DNA of 64,000 nt from Aquitalea aquatica (GCF_013911085.1 NZ_JACERN010000040.1:1-64000), one strand, 5' to 3'; positions 28,333-41,910 are shown, numbered from the stretch's first letter. Numbers and translations are program-made. The notes: generated by a model from the sequence alone, not told the origin.

Positions 28333-29424
28333 ATGAAAACCAGAAAACTGCTTGCCTCCGCCCTGCTGCTGGCCGCCGCCAGCCAGGCATCCAGCGCCGC
28401 CGGGGTGCTGAATGTCTACAACTGGTCCGACTACATCGCCAAGGACACCATCCCCGGCTTTGAAAAACAGACCAGCATCAAGGTGCGCTACGACAACTAC
28501 GACAGCAATGAAACCCTGCAATCCAAGCTGCTGACCGGCAGCTCCGGCTACGACATCGTCACCCCCACCTCGGACTTTATGGCCAAGCAAATCCAGGCCG
28601 GGGCCTTCCAGAAGCTGGACAAGAGCAAGCTACCCAATCTGCGCAACCTGGACCCGGCACTGATGGCCAAGATAGCCGGCGCCGACCCGGGCAATCTGTA
28701 CGGCGTACCCTGGGCCTACGGCACCGACGGCCTGGGCTACAACCTGACCAAGGTGCAGCCGCTATTGGGCAAGGACACCGCGCTGGACGACTGGGACAAT
28801 CTGTTCAACCCGCAAAAAGCGGCGAAACTGAAAGGCTGCGGCATTTCGGTGCTGGACGATGCCAAGGCGGTGTTTGCCACCACCCTGCACTACCTGGGCA
28901 AGTCTCCCAGCAGCCGCAACCCGGCCGACTACCAGGCTGCCTTCCAGACCCTGCAAAAGATCCGCCCCTATATCAAGCGCTTCAGCTCCTCCGGCTATAT
29001 CAACGAGCTGGCCAATGGCGACATCTGCATGGTGCTGGGCTACTCGGGTGACGTGGTGATCGCCAAGACGCGCGCGACCGAGGCCAAACGCCCTTATCAA
29101 CTGGCTTATTACATTCCCAAAACCGGTGCCCCGCTGTGGTTTGACGTGATGGTGATTCCCAAGGGGGCCAAGAATGTCGATTCCGCCCTGCAATGGATCA
29201 ACTACATGCAGACCCCGCAAGTGAATGCCGGCATCACCAATACCGTGTTCTACCCCACCGCCAATGCCGCAGCGCGCAAGTTCGTGAAACCGGAGATTGC
29301 CAACGACCCGGCCATCTACCCACCAGCAGCGCTCATCAACAAGCTATTCCTGCTGGAGCCACTGCCGGCCGATATCATGCGCCTGCAAAACCGCTTGTGG
29401 ACGCAGTTGAAAACCGGGCGCTGA
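28333..29424 (+). CDS. Putrescine/spermidine ABC transporter substrate-binding protein (PotF/SpuD type)
   Basis: 363-residue periplasmic protein with a clear signal peptide (Lys-Arg start, hydrophobic core, cleavage near Ala22-Ala23). The mature start GVLNVYNWSDYIAKDTIPGF, then IKVRYDNYDSNETL, is the hallmark of polyamine-binding proteins, and VPWAYGTDGLGYN and MVIPKGAKN follow the family order. Expected ligand is putrescine or spermidine. The permease and ATPase genes (potGHI) are not beside it, so it must work with transporter parts encoded elsewhere or act as an orphan receptor. A strong terminator follows. Confidence 0.9.
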   Translation: MKTRKLLASALLLAAASQASSAAGVLNVYNWSDYIAKDTIPGFEKQTSIKVRYDNYDSNETLQSKLLTGSSGYDIVTPTSDFMAKQIQAGAFQKLDKSKLPNLRNLDPALMAKIAGADPGNLYGVPWAYGTDGLGYNLTKVQPLLGKDTALDDWDNLFNPQKAAKLKGCGISVLDDAKAVFATTLHYLGKSPSSRNPADYQAAFQTLQKIRPYIKRFSSSGYINELANGDICMVLGYSGDVVIAKTRATEAKRPYQLAYYIPKTGAPLWFDVMVIPKGAKNVDSALQWINYMQTPQVNAGITNTVFYPTANAAARKFVKPEIANDPAIYPPAALINKLFLLEPLPADIMRLQNRLWTQLKTGR

Positions 29425-29445
29425 TCAGCCAGGTCCAGCAAAAAC

Positions 29446-29471
29446 AAAAAGGGGCATAAAGCCCCTTTTTT
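29446..29471. terminator. Bidirectional terminator
   Basis: AAAAAGGGGC-ATAAA-GCCCCTTTTT followed by a further T; it lies between the polyamine-binding gene and the convergent MoCF-domain gene. Confidence 0.9.
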
Positions 29472-29490
29472 AGTGGTGTCGCTCACCAGC

Positions 29491-30243
29491 TCAAACGCGT
29501 TCCTGCAAGGTATAGCCCGCCGCCGTCAACGCCTTGCGCCATTCCGTGACAGCAATGTCCACCAGCTGGCGCTGGCCGGTAAAGCCGAAGTCGATATGCA
29601 TCTGCGGGATGGTGTCATTGCCAAAACTGGGCAGGCTGGACAGCTTGAGGGCAGGATAGCGCTGGCTGAAATCCTGCATCAGGGTAATCAGGTCACCCTC
29701 GCGCGCATTCAGCGCAATCACCCCGGCTTCCACGTCCGGGCTGTCATTGAACAGATGACGGTACTGTTCATCCAGCACCCATTCGATCATCGGCCAGGCC
29801 ATGGCCGGGAAGCCCGGCACGAAATGCACATCGCCATGCGAGAAACCGGCAATCTGGTTCACCGGGTTAGGGATGATGTGGCTGCCCTGCGGAAACTTCG
29901 CCATATTGATGCGGTGCGGATAGGCATCCGCACCAAAGCGCGCCTCGATCAGCGCACCCGCCTCCGGGTGGACCTCCAGTTCCAGACCCAAGGCCTGGGC
30001 CGCGCAAGCGCGGGTGTGATCGTCTGGCGTCGCCCCGATGCCGCCAAAGCTGAACACCACATCGCCACCGGCAAAAGCACGCTCCAGCGTGGCACGGATG
30101 CGGGCCGGATCATCCCCGACATAGTCAGCCCATGCCAGGCTCAGGCCGCGTGCCGCCAGAATACGGATCAAGGCTTGCAGATGCTTGTCCTGACGCTTGC
30201 CGGACAGCAGTTCGTCACCAATGATGATGGCACCGATTTTCAC
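29491..30243 (-). CDS. Molybdopterin-binding (MoCF/CinA N-terminal-like) domain protein
   Basis: 250-residue protein of the MoaB/MogA/CinA fold. IIIGDELLSGKRQDKH at 7-21 and GGIGATPDDHT at 67-77 are the family motifs. It lacks the C-terminal nicotinamide-nucleotide amidase domain of full CinA, so the name competence/damage-inducible is not supported functionally. In CinA-type proteins the fold acts as a nucleotide pyrophosphatase (ADP-ribose, FAD); that is possible here. It follows the YdcF-type gene by 17 bases. Confidence 0.85.
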   Translation of the reverse strand: MKIGAIIIGDELLSGKRQDKHLQALIRILAARGLSLAWADYVGDDPARIRATLERAFAGGDVVFSFGGIGATPDDHTRACAAQALGLELEVHPEAGALIEARFGADAYPHRINMAKFPQGSHIIPNPVNQIAGFSHGDVHFVPGFPAMAWPMIEWVLDEQYRHLFNDSPDVEAGVIALNAREGDLITLMQDFSQRYPALKLSSLPSFGNDTIPQMHIDFGFTGQRQLVDIAVTEWRKALTAAGYTLQERV

Positions 30244-30260
30244 GCACTCACCTCGTCAAA

Positions 30261-31061
30261 TCAGGGCTGCGCAGCGGGCTGATCCGCTAGGCCATGCAGC
30301 CAGCCGCGCGCCTTGTAGAAAAAAATCCCCAGCCACTCGCGCAAGGCAGAGTGGCATTCCTGCATGGCCCGCCCGGTAGGCAGATACCAGGCTAGTCCTC
30401 CGCCATCATAGCGGACAAAGCCGGTGGGTGCGGGTAACACTTGCAAGCCTTCGGCAGTAAAAAATGGCAAGGCACGGCGCAGATGCCAGCCCTGGCTCAC
30501 CAGCACGATACGCCCGATGCCATCCTTTTTCAGCAGGCGGGCACTGAAGCGGGCATTTTCCAGCGTGGTGTTGGACTGCATCTCTACCCAGCGTACCGGC
30601 AGGCCGTAGTCCTGCTGCAGGGTACGTGCCATGACCTCGCCTTCCGGCTCGCCGCCCAGCGGGGAACCGCCGGTCACCAGCAGCGGTAACTGGCTGCGAC
30701 GGGCCAGCCAGGCGGCATAGCGCAGACGGCTGAGGGTGTCGGCTGCAGGTTCATTACGGCCGTACTCGGGTGCCGGCTTCTTGCCGCCCCCCAGTACCAC
30801 GATGGCCTGAGCCTGCTGTAATTGTGCCTGTGTGATCGGCGGATACTGTTCGAGCCCGGCACTCAGCCACATGGCCGTGCGGGGGATGGACAGGCCATAG
30901 GCCAGAAACAGGCCGCCCAGCAGCAGCAGCCAGCCGACGACCGGGCGCGGGCGCAATAGCAGCGCGCCGGCCAGTAGCGGTAGGATGAATAGCAGCGGCG
31001 GCAATAAAAAGGCCCCGAAGAGCTGGTGGACCAGTACTTCGGGGCTAATCGTTGCTGTCAT
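30261..31061 (-). CDS. YdcF/ElyC-like protein with DUF218 domain
   Basis: 266-residue membrane-anchored protein. Two N-terminal hydrophobic segments (about 13-57) are followed by a DUF218 domain: AIVVLGGGKKP, the Asn/Glu loop in MQSNTTLENARFSARLL, and VSQGWHLRRALPFF. Proteins of this group (ElyC, SanA, YdcF) affect cell-envelope integrity; ElyC acts in undecaprenyl-phosphate metabolism. The exact role is unknown. It begins 15 bases past the livF stop on the same strand, so it may be the tail of the liv operon by read-through. Confidence 0.87.
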   Translation of the reverse strand: MTATISPEVLVHQLFGAFLLPPLLFILPLLAGALLLRPRPVVGWLLLLGGLFLAYGLSIPRTAMWLSAGLEQYPPITQAQLQQAQAIVVLGGGKKPAPEYGRNEPAADTLSRLRYAAWLARRSQLPLLVTGGSPLGGEPEGEVMARTLQQDYGLPVRWVEMQSNTTLENARFSARLLKKDGIGRIVLVSQGWHLRRALPFFTAEGLQVLPAPTGFVRYDGGGLAWYLPTGRAMQECHSALREWLGIFFYKARGWLHGLADQPAAQP

Positions 31062-31076
31062 TGAAGACTCGTTTGC

Positions 31077-31787
31077 TTACTCGCCGAGGTAGGCGTTACG
31101 CACGCGTTCGTCGTCGAGCAGTTCGCGCGCCGGGCCACCCATGGTGATACGGCCGCTTTCCATCACATAACCGCGCTGGGACACTTCCAGTGCCAGTTTG
31201 GCGTTCTGCTCTACCAGCAGCATGGTCACACCTTCCTTGGCAATCATCTGGATGATTTCGAAAATCTTTTCCACGATGATCGGTGCCAGACCCATGGACG
31301 GCTCGTCCAGCAGCAAAAGCTTGGGCTTGGACAGCATGGCACGGCCCATGGCCACCATTTGCTGCTCACCGCCGGACAGGGTGCCGGCCAGCTGCTTGAA
31401 ACGCTCTTTCAGACGCGGGAACAGCTCGTATACGCGTTCGATTTCGCTTTGGATGGCAGCGGTATCATTGCGGTAGTAGGCACCCATTTGCAGGTTTTCT
31501 TCCACCGTCAGCTTGCTGAAAATGCCGCGACCTTCCGGCACCATCACCAGGCCATGACGCACATAGTCGTAGGAGGGAATGGTTCCGTTGAGCTTGCCAT
31601 CGTAGCTGATGCTGCCACCGGAAGGCTTGACCATGCCGATCAGGGTTTTCAGGGTGGTGGTCTTGCCGGCACCGTTGGCACCGATCAGGGTCACCAGTTC
31701 GCCCTGGTCAATATGGAAATCGATCCCTTTGACAGCCTGAATGCCGCCGTAGGCCACTTGCAGGTTTTTAACTTCTAAGAGACTCAT
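31077..31787 (-). CDS. livF: Branched-chain amino acid ABC transporter, ATP-binding protein LivF
   Basis: 236-residue cytoplasmic ATPase subunit of the Leu/Ile/Val importer. Walker A GANGAGKT is at 36-43, the ABC signature LSGGEQQM near 139, followed by LLLDEPSMGLAP. The Met-Gly-Leu-Ala-Pro after the Walker B glutamate and the ALEVSQRGYVMESG end are typical of LivF. Its ATG overlaps the livG stop by four bases. Confidence 0.95.
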   Translation of the reverse strand: MSLLEVKNLQVAYGGIQAVKGIDFHIDQGELVTLIGANGAGKTTTLKTLIGMVKPSGGSISYDGKLNGTIPSYDYVRHGLVMVPEGRGIFSKLTVEENLQMGAYYRNDTAAIQSEIERVYELFPRLKERFKQLAGTLSGGEQQMVAMGRAMLSKPKLLLLDEPSMGLAPIIVEKIFEIIQMIAKEGVTMLLVEQNAKLALEVSQRGYVMESGRITMGGPARELLDDERVRNAYLGE

Positions 31788-32554
31788 GCGTGTGCCGCTC
31801 CCAAATAAGCCTCAATCACTTTCGGGTTTCTGCGTACTTCTTCCGGGATGCCTTCAGCAATTTTCTTGCCGTAGTCCAGCACCGCGATACGGTCACACAG
31901 GCCCATCATGAGCTTGACGTCGTGTTCAATCAGCAAAACCGTGGTGCCGCTCTTGGCAATCTTGCTCATCAGATCCTTGAGCGACTCGGTTTCGCGCGGG
32001 TTCATACCGGCAGCCGGTTCGTCCAGTGCCAGCAGCTTGGGCTCGGTAGCCAGCGCACGGGCAATTTCCAGACGGCGCTGGTGGCCGTAGGACAGGTTGC
32101 GGGCACGCTCGTTGGCCACATCGGCAATGCCGACATACTCCAGCAGTTCCCAAGCCTTGTCGGCAATCGACTGTTCTTCGGCACGGGTACGGCGATCTCG
32201 CAATACCGCGCCCAGCGCACCGGCCTTGGAACGGATGTGGCGACCCACCATCACGTTTTCCAGCGCAGTCATTTCCGCAAACAGGCGAATGTTCTGGAAG
32301 GTACGGGCAATACCGGCTTCCACCACGATATGCGGCTTGGCCTGGAACAGGTTCTTGCCATCGAAGGTGAAGGAGCCTTCGTCAGGTACATACAACCCGG
32401 TCAGTACGTTGAACAGAGTAGTCTTGCCGGCGCCGTTCGGACCGATCAGGCCGTAGATCTCACCCTTGTTGATGGTGAGGCCGACACCGCTCAGCGCGTG
32501 CAAGCCACCAAAACGCTTGTTGATGCCTTCGATTTTCAGCAGTACTTCAGCCAT
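31784..32554 (-). CDS. livG: Branched-chain amino acid ABC transporter, ATP-binding protein LivG
   Basis: 256-residue ATPase subunit pairing with LivF. Walker A GPNGAGKT is at 38-45; the signature reads LSYGHQRR, as usual in LivG, and LLALDEPAAGMNPRETE follows. VRRNPKVIEAYLG at the C-terminus is the LivG tail. It lies between livM and livF with gaps of three bases and minus four, a tightly coupled operon. Confidence 0.96.
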   Translation of the reverse strand: MAEVLLKIEGINKRFGGLHALSGVGLTINKGEIYGLIGPNGAGKTTLFNVLTGLYVPDEGSFTFDGKNLFQAKPHIVVEAGIARTFQNIRLFAEMTALENVMVGRHIRSKAGALGAVLRDRRTRAEEQSIADKAWELLEYVGIADVANERARNLSYGHQRRLEIARALATEPKLLALDEPAAGMNPRETESLKDLMSKIAKSGTTVLLIEHDVKLMMGLCDRIAVLDYGKKIAEGIPEEVRRNPKVIEAYLGAAHA

Positions 32555-32557
32555 GAC

Positions 32558-33640
32558 TTAACCTTTCTGCGCCGCCGCGTCTTTGGCGTCCTTGAACTCA
32601 GCCTTGCGGCGTTTGGACGGCAGCATGCCTTCCGGACGAACCAGCATCATCACCACCATGGCAATGCCGAACAGCAGCATGCGGGCATTTTCCGGATCGA
32701 TCAGCATGCGACCCATGGTCTTCATCTGCAGCGGGCCAATCACATCACGCAGGATTTCCGGCGCAATGGTCAGCACGACAGCACCCAGGATCACACCGGC
32801 GATATTACCCATGCCGCCCAGAACAATCATGGCCAGGATCATGATGGACTCCAGCAAGCTGAAGGATTCCGGCGAGACAAAACCCTGAAAGGCAGAAAAC
32901 AGGCCACCAGCTACACCACCAGACAGCGCGCCCAGTGCAAAGGCCAGCAGCTTGATGTTGCGAATGTTGATACCCATGGCGGAAGCCGCCACCTGGTCTT
33001 CACGCAGTGCCACCCAGGCACGGCCGATACGGGAGTGCTGCAGGCGGGAAGCCATGATCACCACCAGCACGGTCAGCGCCAGGAACAGATAGTAGTACAG
33101 GTAAACCGGCGGCAGATTCAGGCCGAACAGGCTGATCGGGGTACCCAGATCGACACCCGCCACATGGATGGGGTCGATCAGGTTGATACCTTGCGGGCCG
33201 TTGGTGATATTGATCGGCGCATTCAGGTTGTTCATGAAAATACGGACGATTTCACCAAAGCCCAGCGTCACGATGGCCAGATAGTCACCCTTCAGGCGCA
33301 GCACCGGGGTACCGAGCAGAACCCCGAAGAAGGCAGCAAACAGCGCGCCCAACGGAATGGTGACATAGAACGGCCAGTGAATGCCGAAGTGCGGCGAACT
33401 CAGCAGTGCATAAGTGTAAGCACCCACTGCGTAGAAGGCGATGAAGCCCAAGTCGAGCAGACCGGCAAAGCCCACCACGATATTAAGGCCCAGTGCCAGC
33501 ATCACGTACAGCAGCGCAAAGTCGACGATACGTACCCAGGAATTACCCAGTGCACCACCTACCACAAACGGCAGGACACACAGGGCAATACCGCAGGCAA
33601 TAAACAGCCCGAGTTTTTTGGAATCGAGTGCCTTGGTCAT
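32558..33640 (-). CDS. livM: Branched-chain amino acid ABC transporter, permease LivM
   Basis: 360-residue inner-membrane permease with about ten hydrophobic segments. YVMLALGLNIVVGFAGLLDLGFIAFYAVGAY and GRAWVALREDQVAASAMGIN, the coupling loop to the ATPase, are LivM signatures. It follows livH by 17 bases. The C-terminus is rich in Lys and Ala and faces the cytoplasm. Confidence 0.95.
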   Translation of the reverse strand: MTKALDSKKLGLFIACGIALCVLPFVVGGALGNSWVRIVDFALLYVMLALGLNIVVGFAGLLDLGFIAFYAVGAYTYALLSSPHFGIHWPFYVTIPLGALFAAFFGVLLGTPVLRLKGDYLAIVTLGFGEIVRIFMNNLNAPINITNGPQGINLIDPIHVAGVDLGTPISLFGLNLPPVYLYYYLFLALTVLVVIMASRLQHSRIGRAWVALREDQVAASAMGINIRNIKLLAFALGALSGGVAGGLFSAFQGFVSPESFSLLESIMILAMIVLGGMGNIAGVILGAVVLTIAPEILRDVIGPLQMKTMGRMLIDPENARMLLFGIAMVVMMLVRPEGMLPSKRRKAEFKDAKDAAAQKG

Positions 33641-33657
33641 ATTATTTCTCCCCCAGA

Positions 33658-34587
33658 TCAGGCACGGTCAGCCATCTTTTCGCCCAGCAAGCCGGACGGA
33701 CGGAAAATCAGCACCAGAATCAGCACCATGAAGGCAAAGATGTCCTGGTAGTTGGAACCCAGGAAGCCGCCGGTCAGCTGACCGATATAGCCAGCACCCA
33801 GGCTTTCGATGATGCCCAGCAGAATGCCACCAGCTACCGCACCACCCAGGTTACCAATACCACCCAGCACCGCAGCGGTAAATGCCTTCAGGCCGATCAT
33901 GAAGCCCATATAGTAGTGAGCTTGCGAATAGTTGGTTGCTACCATCACACCGGCAATCGCGCCCAGGCCAGAACCCAGCATGAAGGTGGCGGAGATGATG
34001 GTGTTGACATTGACACCCATCAGGCCAGCCACAGTCGGATTCTGACTGGTGGCACGCATGGCACGGCCCAGCTTGGTTTTTTCAACCATCACCAGCAAGC
34101 CCGCCATCAATACCACGCACAGCACCACGATCATGACCTGCAACTTGGTGATGCTGGCACCCATGATACTGACGGTGTCGGAATTGAGAAGGTCAGGGAA
34201 AGGAATGTAGTTGCGGCCCCAGATCAGGATGGCCACCTGCTGCAGCGTGATGGACAGGCCGATTGCGGTAATCAGCGGGGCCAGACGTTGTGCGCCACGC
34301 AGCGGACGGTAGGCCACCCGCTCAATGACGAAGCCCAGCAAGGCACATGCCGGAATGGCGACCAGTGTACCGATCAGTACGATTGCCCAGCCCGGCAGGT
34401 CTACACCGGAATGCGTCAGCATAGAGACAACGGTAATACATACCATGGCACCAAACATCACGACTTCGCCATGGGCGAAGTTGATGAGCCCCATGATCCC
34501 GTACACCATGGTGTAACCCAGCGCGATCAGCGCATAGATACTACCAAGTACCAGACCATTGAGGATCTGTTGGATAAAAATGTCCAC
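33658..34587 (-). CDS. livH: Branched-chain amino acid ABC transporter, permease LivH
   Basis: 309-residue inner-membrane permease and first gene of the livHMGF operon. QQILNGLVLGSIYALIALGYTMVYG at the start and GRAMRATSQNPTVAGLMGVN, the ATPase coupling loop, are diagnostic. The start is a GTG at 34587, preceded by AAAGGAGA at a good distance. No livK/livJ binding-protein gene is present in the window, so the solute receptor must be encoded elsewhere. Confidence 0.95.
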   Translation of the reverse strand: MDIFIQQILNGLVLGSIYALIALGYTMVYGIMGLINFAHGEVVMFGAMVCITVVSMLTHSGVDLPGWAIVLIGTLVAIPACALLGFVIERVAYRPLRGAQRLAPLITAIGLSITLQQVAILIWGRNYIPFPDLLNSDTVSIMGASITKLQVMIVVLCVVLMAGLLVMVEKTKLGRAMRATSQNPTVAGLMGVNVNTIISATFMLGSGLGAIAGVMVATNYSQAHYYMGFMIGLKAFTAAVLGGIGNLGGAVAGGILLGIIESLGAGYIGQLTGGFLGSNYQDIFAFMVLILVLIFRPSGLLGEKMADRA

Positions 34588-34713
34588 GTGGGAGATCTCC
34601 TTTGATTAAACGACCCAGCAGCTTGTAGGGCTTACCCTCTTCTTATGCCACCTGTAGTTGTATAGCCTGTCGTATTGAACCATTTTTCTGGTTTCTGTCT
34701 GACAGCCGCACGG

Positions 34714-34743
34714 ATTATGCGTGTGGATTCAATCGACTGTCAA
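34714..34743 (-). promoter_or_regulatory. Sigma70-type promoter of livHMGF
   Basis: On the minus strand a perfect TTGACA (34743-34738) is followed after 18 bases by CATAAT (34719-34714), about 125 bases ahead of the livH start. It is the best consensus match in the long upstream region. Confidence 0.6.
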
Positions 34744-35278
34744 TCTTAAAAACCGGCAAAAAACAGCTAAAAAGCAAATCATTTAAAAACTTTGCATGTT
34801 GTTGATTTTATTGAGTTTTTTCAGACAATAACGCTGCGCTGCAGCAAGATAAAATTGGATATCTTCGCTACGCTGCGTCACACCTGCCCAAGCATGCATT
34901 TTCACATTTTTGACATGTTTCCCCTTGATATTTTTCGTTTACGAAAAGATATGTTCATTCGCATTCCAAAGTGAACATAGAATTTTCGCAGCCATTCGAA
35001 TGTATACAATCTTCGGGATACAATCCAAAGCATTACACTAAGGCATAGCTGACGAGAAAATTCTCATGGCTGCGCACGTATCCTGATGAATCAATCCCGA
35101 TAAAACCCACTCCATGTCCCCCTAGAGCAAAACTCGGGCCAGATTTTTGCGCTGAAAAAGCCCTACCCCGCCCCATAATGCGGCAGAAATATCGTGGACG
35201 CCCCAAAAAAGAATCCTGCATGCACCGCTGCTGCCTGCTGGCTAGCAGCCACCGCGCATCTCCGCACTCGCCGCCACC
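34744..35278. other. Long AT-rich intergenic region upstream of livH
   Basis: About 535 bases without a credible gene, between the livH promoter and the terminator of the arginine operon. It is much richer in A and T than its surroundings. Small palindromes are visible, such as TTTCGTTTACGAAA near 34935 and TGTATACA near 35001, the latter within AATGTATACAATC, resembling GntR-type half sites. I cannot assign a regulator or an RNA gene. Confidence 0.5.
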
Positions 35279-35312
35279 ATGCATAAAGCCACCCGCAGGT
35301 GGCTTTATGCAT
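35279..35312 (-). terminator. Terminator of the arginine succinyltransferase operon
   Basis: A perfect 15-base stem ATGCATAAAGCCACC / GGTGGCTTTATGCAT with a CGCA loop, 35 bases past the astB stop. There is no clear T run, but the stem is strong. Confidence 0.75.
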
Positions 35313-35346
35313 CAGTAAGCTGGCGATAAGCCTGCCACCCCGCCAG

Positions 35347-39177
<3,831 letters not shown>

Positions 39178-39181
<4 letters not shown>

Positions 39182-40212
39182 GCGGTTTCTCCTCCGCCTT
39201 GCTGCAAACCGACGACGCGCACAGTGTCACCACTGCTCACACCCAGGGCCTGGGCCGCATCGGGGTTGATAAAGGCCACGCCATCGACCACCGCCACCCG
39301 TATGGCTGCGGCGGCAAAGTCGCCTACCTGTTGATTGCATACCAGATGCACGCTGGCCTGGGCCGGCAGGCTGGCCGCCACCTCTACCGGATAGCAGCGA
39401 TTGCGCTCCAGCGTTTGCAGGCGATCCAGCTCGGCAGTCAGCACCGCGCCGCCATCAAAGATATCGATGTAGTTGTCCGCCTCGAAACCTTCGGTGCTCA
39501 GCAACTGACAGGGGCGCTCGAAATTGGCATGAATCTGACCGATGGCGTTTTGAGCGTCATCCGGCAGCAAGGGAACATAGATCGGGTAGCTGGGCATCAG
39601 CTCGGCAATAAAAGTCTTGCTGTGGCCAACAAAGGCCTGCTCCACCTGCAGGAAATCCATATTAAAGAAGCGGCGGCCAATGGCATTCCAGAACGGCGAC
39701 TGACCGGCATCGTCGTGAATGCCCTGCATCTCGGCAATGATGCGGCGGCCAAAGCGCGCACGCGCCGTGGCAACAAACAACAGGCGAGCACGCGACAGCA
39801 GTTCGGCCGCGATGGGCTCCAGTGCAGCATCGGCATAAAACCCGCATAGCTGCACCATGCCGGTAAGGTCGTGACAGATGTTCAGCACATGCACACGGTT
39901 GTTCACCTTGAGCGTGCGCGAGGCATGCACAAAGGTTTCGCTACGGTAGCTATAGAAAGGCTCGTCAAAGCCGGCACAGGCGCTGATTGAGGCGGTGCCA
40001 ACCACTTCGCCGGCCGACTCCAGCACAAACATATAGTATTCGCTGCCGGTTTCGGCGGTAGCTTCAAACTCGAAGGACGACGCGGACTTCTGGATGCGTT
40101 CGAACAGCTTGTCCCGGTTATTGGGCAAGCTGGTCACACCGATGCCGCTGGCAACAGCCAGACGCTCGATGGCCGGCAGATCGGCAGTGCGGACGGGGCG
40201 CACGATAAACAT
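39178..40212 (-). CDS. aruF: Arginine/ornithine N-succinyltransferase, subunit alpha (AruF)
   Basis: 344-residue paralogue of the downstream AruG, sharing the AstA fold: VRPVRTADLPAIERLA at the start, MVQLCGFYADAALEP and GQSPFWNAIGRRFFNMDF in the body. In Pseudomonas the alpha and beta chains form a heteromeric enzyme acting on arginine and ornithine. The 106-base gap to astC contains a GC-rich stem-loop (40267-40294). Confidence 0.92.
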
Positions 40213-40266
40213 GGGAACCTCCCTCTGGGGGAAAGCCGCTACGCCGTATCACGGGCGCAGCCGTAC

Positions 40267-40294
40267 CCGCAGCCCCGGAAAACCCGGGCTGCGG
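40267..40294. other. Intergenic stem-loop between astC and aruF
   Basis: CCGCAGCCC and GGGCTGCGG form a nine-base perfect stem around a ten-base loop, with no T run. It may set relative amounts of aruC versus downstream message by RNA processing; this is inference. Confidence 0.5.
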
Positions 40295-40318
40295 TGTCTT
40301 TTGCTGGGGAAAACGGGC

Positions 40319-41533
40319 TTACTTGGCGGCGACGAGTTCAGCCACGGCAGCATCAAAGCGCTGCAGGGCTTCATCGATATCGCGCTCTTCCACCACCAGC
40401 GACGGTGCCAGACGCACAACATTCAAACCGGCAACCAGCAACAGCAGCTGATGCTTGCTGGCGGCGTTGACAAAATCCTTGGCACGGCCGGCATATTCAT
40501 CCGTCAGCACGCAGCCCAGCAGCAGGCCCAGGCCACGTACTTCCTTGAATACCTGATACTTGGCATTGATGGCATTCAGGCCATCGCGCAGACGCTGGCT
40601 CTTGGCACGTACGCCGTCCAGCACTTGCGGGGTATTGACGATTTCGATGACCTTGAGCGCTACGGCAGCAGCCAGCGGGTTGCCGCCATAAGTCGTACCG
40701 TGGGTGCCCACGGAGAAGCTCTTGGCAATTTTATCGGTAGTCAGCATGGCACCCACCGGGAAACCACCACCCAGCGACTTGGCGCTGGACAGAATGTCCG
40801 GGGTCACACCGTACTCCTGATAGGCATACAGCGAGCCGCTACGGCCGACGCCGGTTTGCACTTCATCAAAAATCAACAGGGCATTGTGCTGGTCGCACAG
40901 CTCGCGCGCGGCTTGCAGGAAAGCCTTATCGGCCGGCAATACGCCGCCCTCGCCCTGTACCGGTTCGATGACCACGGCGCAGGTCTTGTCGTTGATGGCA
41001 GCCTTGAGCGAATCGATATTATTGAATTCGAAGTGGTTGATGCCGGCCGGTACCGGGGCAAAGCCCTCGGTGTACTTGGGCTGGCCACCCACGCTTACCG
41101 TGAACAGGGTACGGCCGTGGAAGGAGTTCTTGCAGGAAATGATTTCATTCTTTTCCGGGCCGAAATGATCGGCGGCGTATTTGCGGGCCAGCTTGAAGCA
41201 GGCTTCATTGGCTTCGGCACCGGAGTTGCAGAAGAAGGCGCGGTCGGCAAAGGTAGCAGATGTCAACGCATGCGCCAGTTTCAGTACCGGCTCGTTGGTG
41301 AACACATTGGACACATGCCACAGCTTGCCGGCCTGTTCGGTCAGCGCAGCCACCAGCTCAGGGTGGCAATGGCCCAGCGAATTCACGGCGATACCGCCGG
41401 CCAGATCGATGAATTCGCGACCATCCTGATCCCAGACGCGGGAGCCCAGGCCCTTGACCGGAATAAAAGCCGCCGGGCCGTAGTTGGGTACCATGACCTG
41501 GTCGAAATCAGCGCGGGTGATCGAATTGCTCAT
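40319..41533 (-). CDS. astC: Succinylornithine/acetylornithine aminotransferase
   Basis: 404-residue PLP enzyme (aruC) that moves the delta-amino group of N-succinylornithine to 2-oxoglutarate; most also act on acetylornithine. [15 protein letters not shown] holds the Asp that contacts the PLP ring nitrogen and [15 protein letters not shown] holds the Schiff-base lysine. [18 protein letters not shown] is the usual N-terminal block. It is the first gene of the operon, the same order as aruC-F-G-D-B in Pseudomonas. Confidence 0.95.
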   Translation of the reverse strand: MSNSITRADFDQVMVPNYGPAAFIPVKGLGSRVWDQDGREFIDLAGGIAVNSLGHCHPELVAALTEQAGKLWHVSNVFTNEPVLKLAHALTSATFADRAFFCNSGAEANEACFKLARKYAADHFGPEKNEIISCKNSFHGRTLFTVSVGGQPKYTEGFAPVPAGINHFEFNNIDSLKAAINDKTCAVVIEPVQGEGGVLPADKAFLQAARELCDQHNALLIFDEVQTGVGRSGSLYAYQEYGVTPDILSSAKSLGGGFPVGAMLTTDKIAKSFSVGTHGTTYGGNPLAAAVALKVIEIVNTPQVLDGVRAKSQRLRDGLNAINAKYQVFKEVRGLGLLLGCVLTDEYAGRAKDFVNAASKHQLLLLVAGLNVVRLAPSLVVEERDIDEALQRFDAAVAELVAAK

Positions 41534-41621
41534 CTTGATAGTTCCCTTCCTGCAGAGTCCTCCGCTTCTGCCTGTGGTGCTGGGCAGAAAACGGCATTGT
41601 TATGATTTAATACGCTTGAAA

Positions 41622-41638
41622 TGATTCTAATCGAATCA
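41622..41638. promoter_or_regulatory. Candidate operator of the arginine operon
   Basis: TGATTC-TAATC-GAATCA, a perfect six-base inverted repeat with a five-base spacer, about 90 bases upstream of astC in AT-rich DNA. Its outline (TGA-AT-rich centre-TCA) is near that of an ArgR box but not a full match, so the regulator is uncertain. Confidence 0.4.
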
Positions 41639-41910
41639 CCAAGCCAACCCATATCCGGTTTGCGACATCAGCTTATAAAATTACTTGACCTATCTCAAAG
41701 CAGACCAACAAGAACAATCTCCATCATTTTCAATTACTTGTAGCACATTCCACCGCCACAGACCCCGAATTCCGGTCCGATAAGTCAATTTCGCTGACCC
41801 ACACTGCTGCAATGGCGACATGCAACAACAGCTTGCCAGCCACCTCCTCCCGTCATGACCGCCGCTACACAAGCAGCAAAAATCACATGCCGGTACGGTA
41901 CAGGCGTAAA

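Noticed and set aside
31790-33751. 653-codon open frame on the plus strand
   Set aside because: Antisense to livG and livM, which have full motifs; the frame reads as Gln/His-rich shadow.
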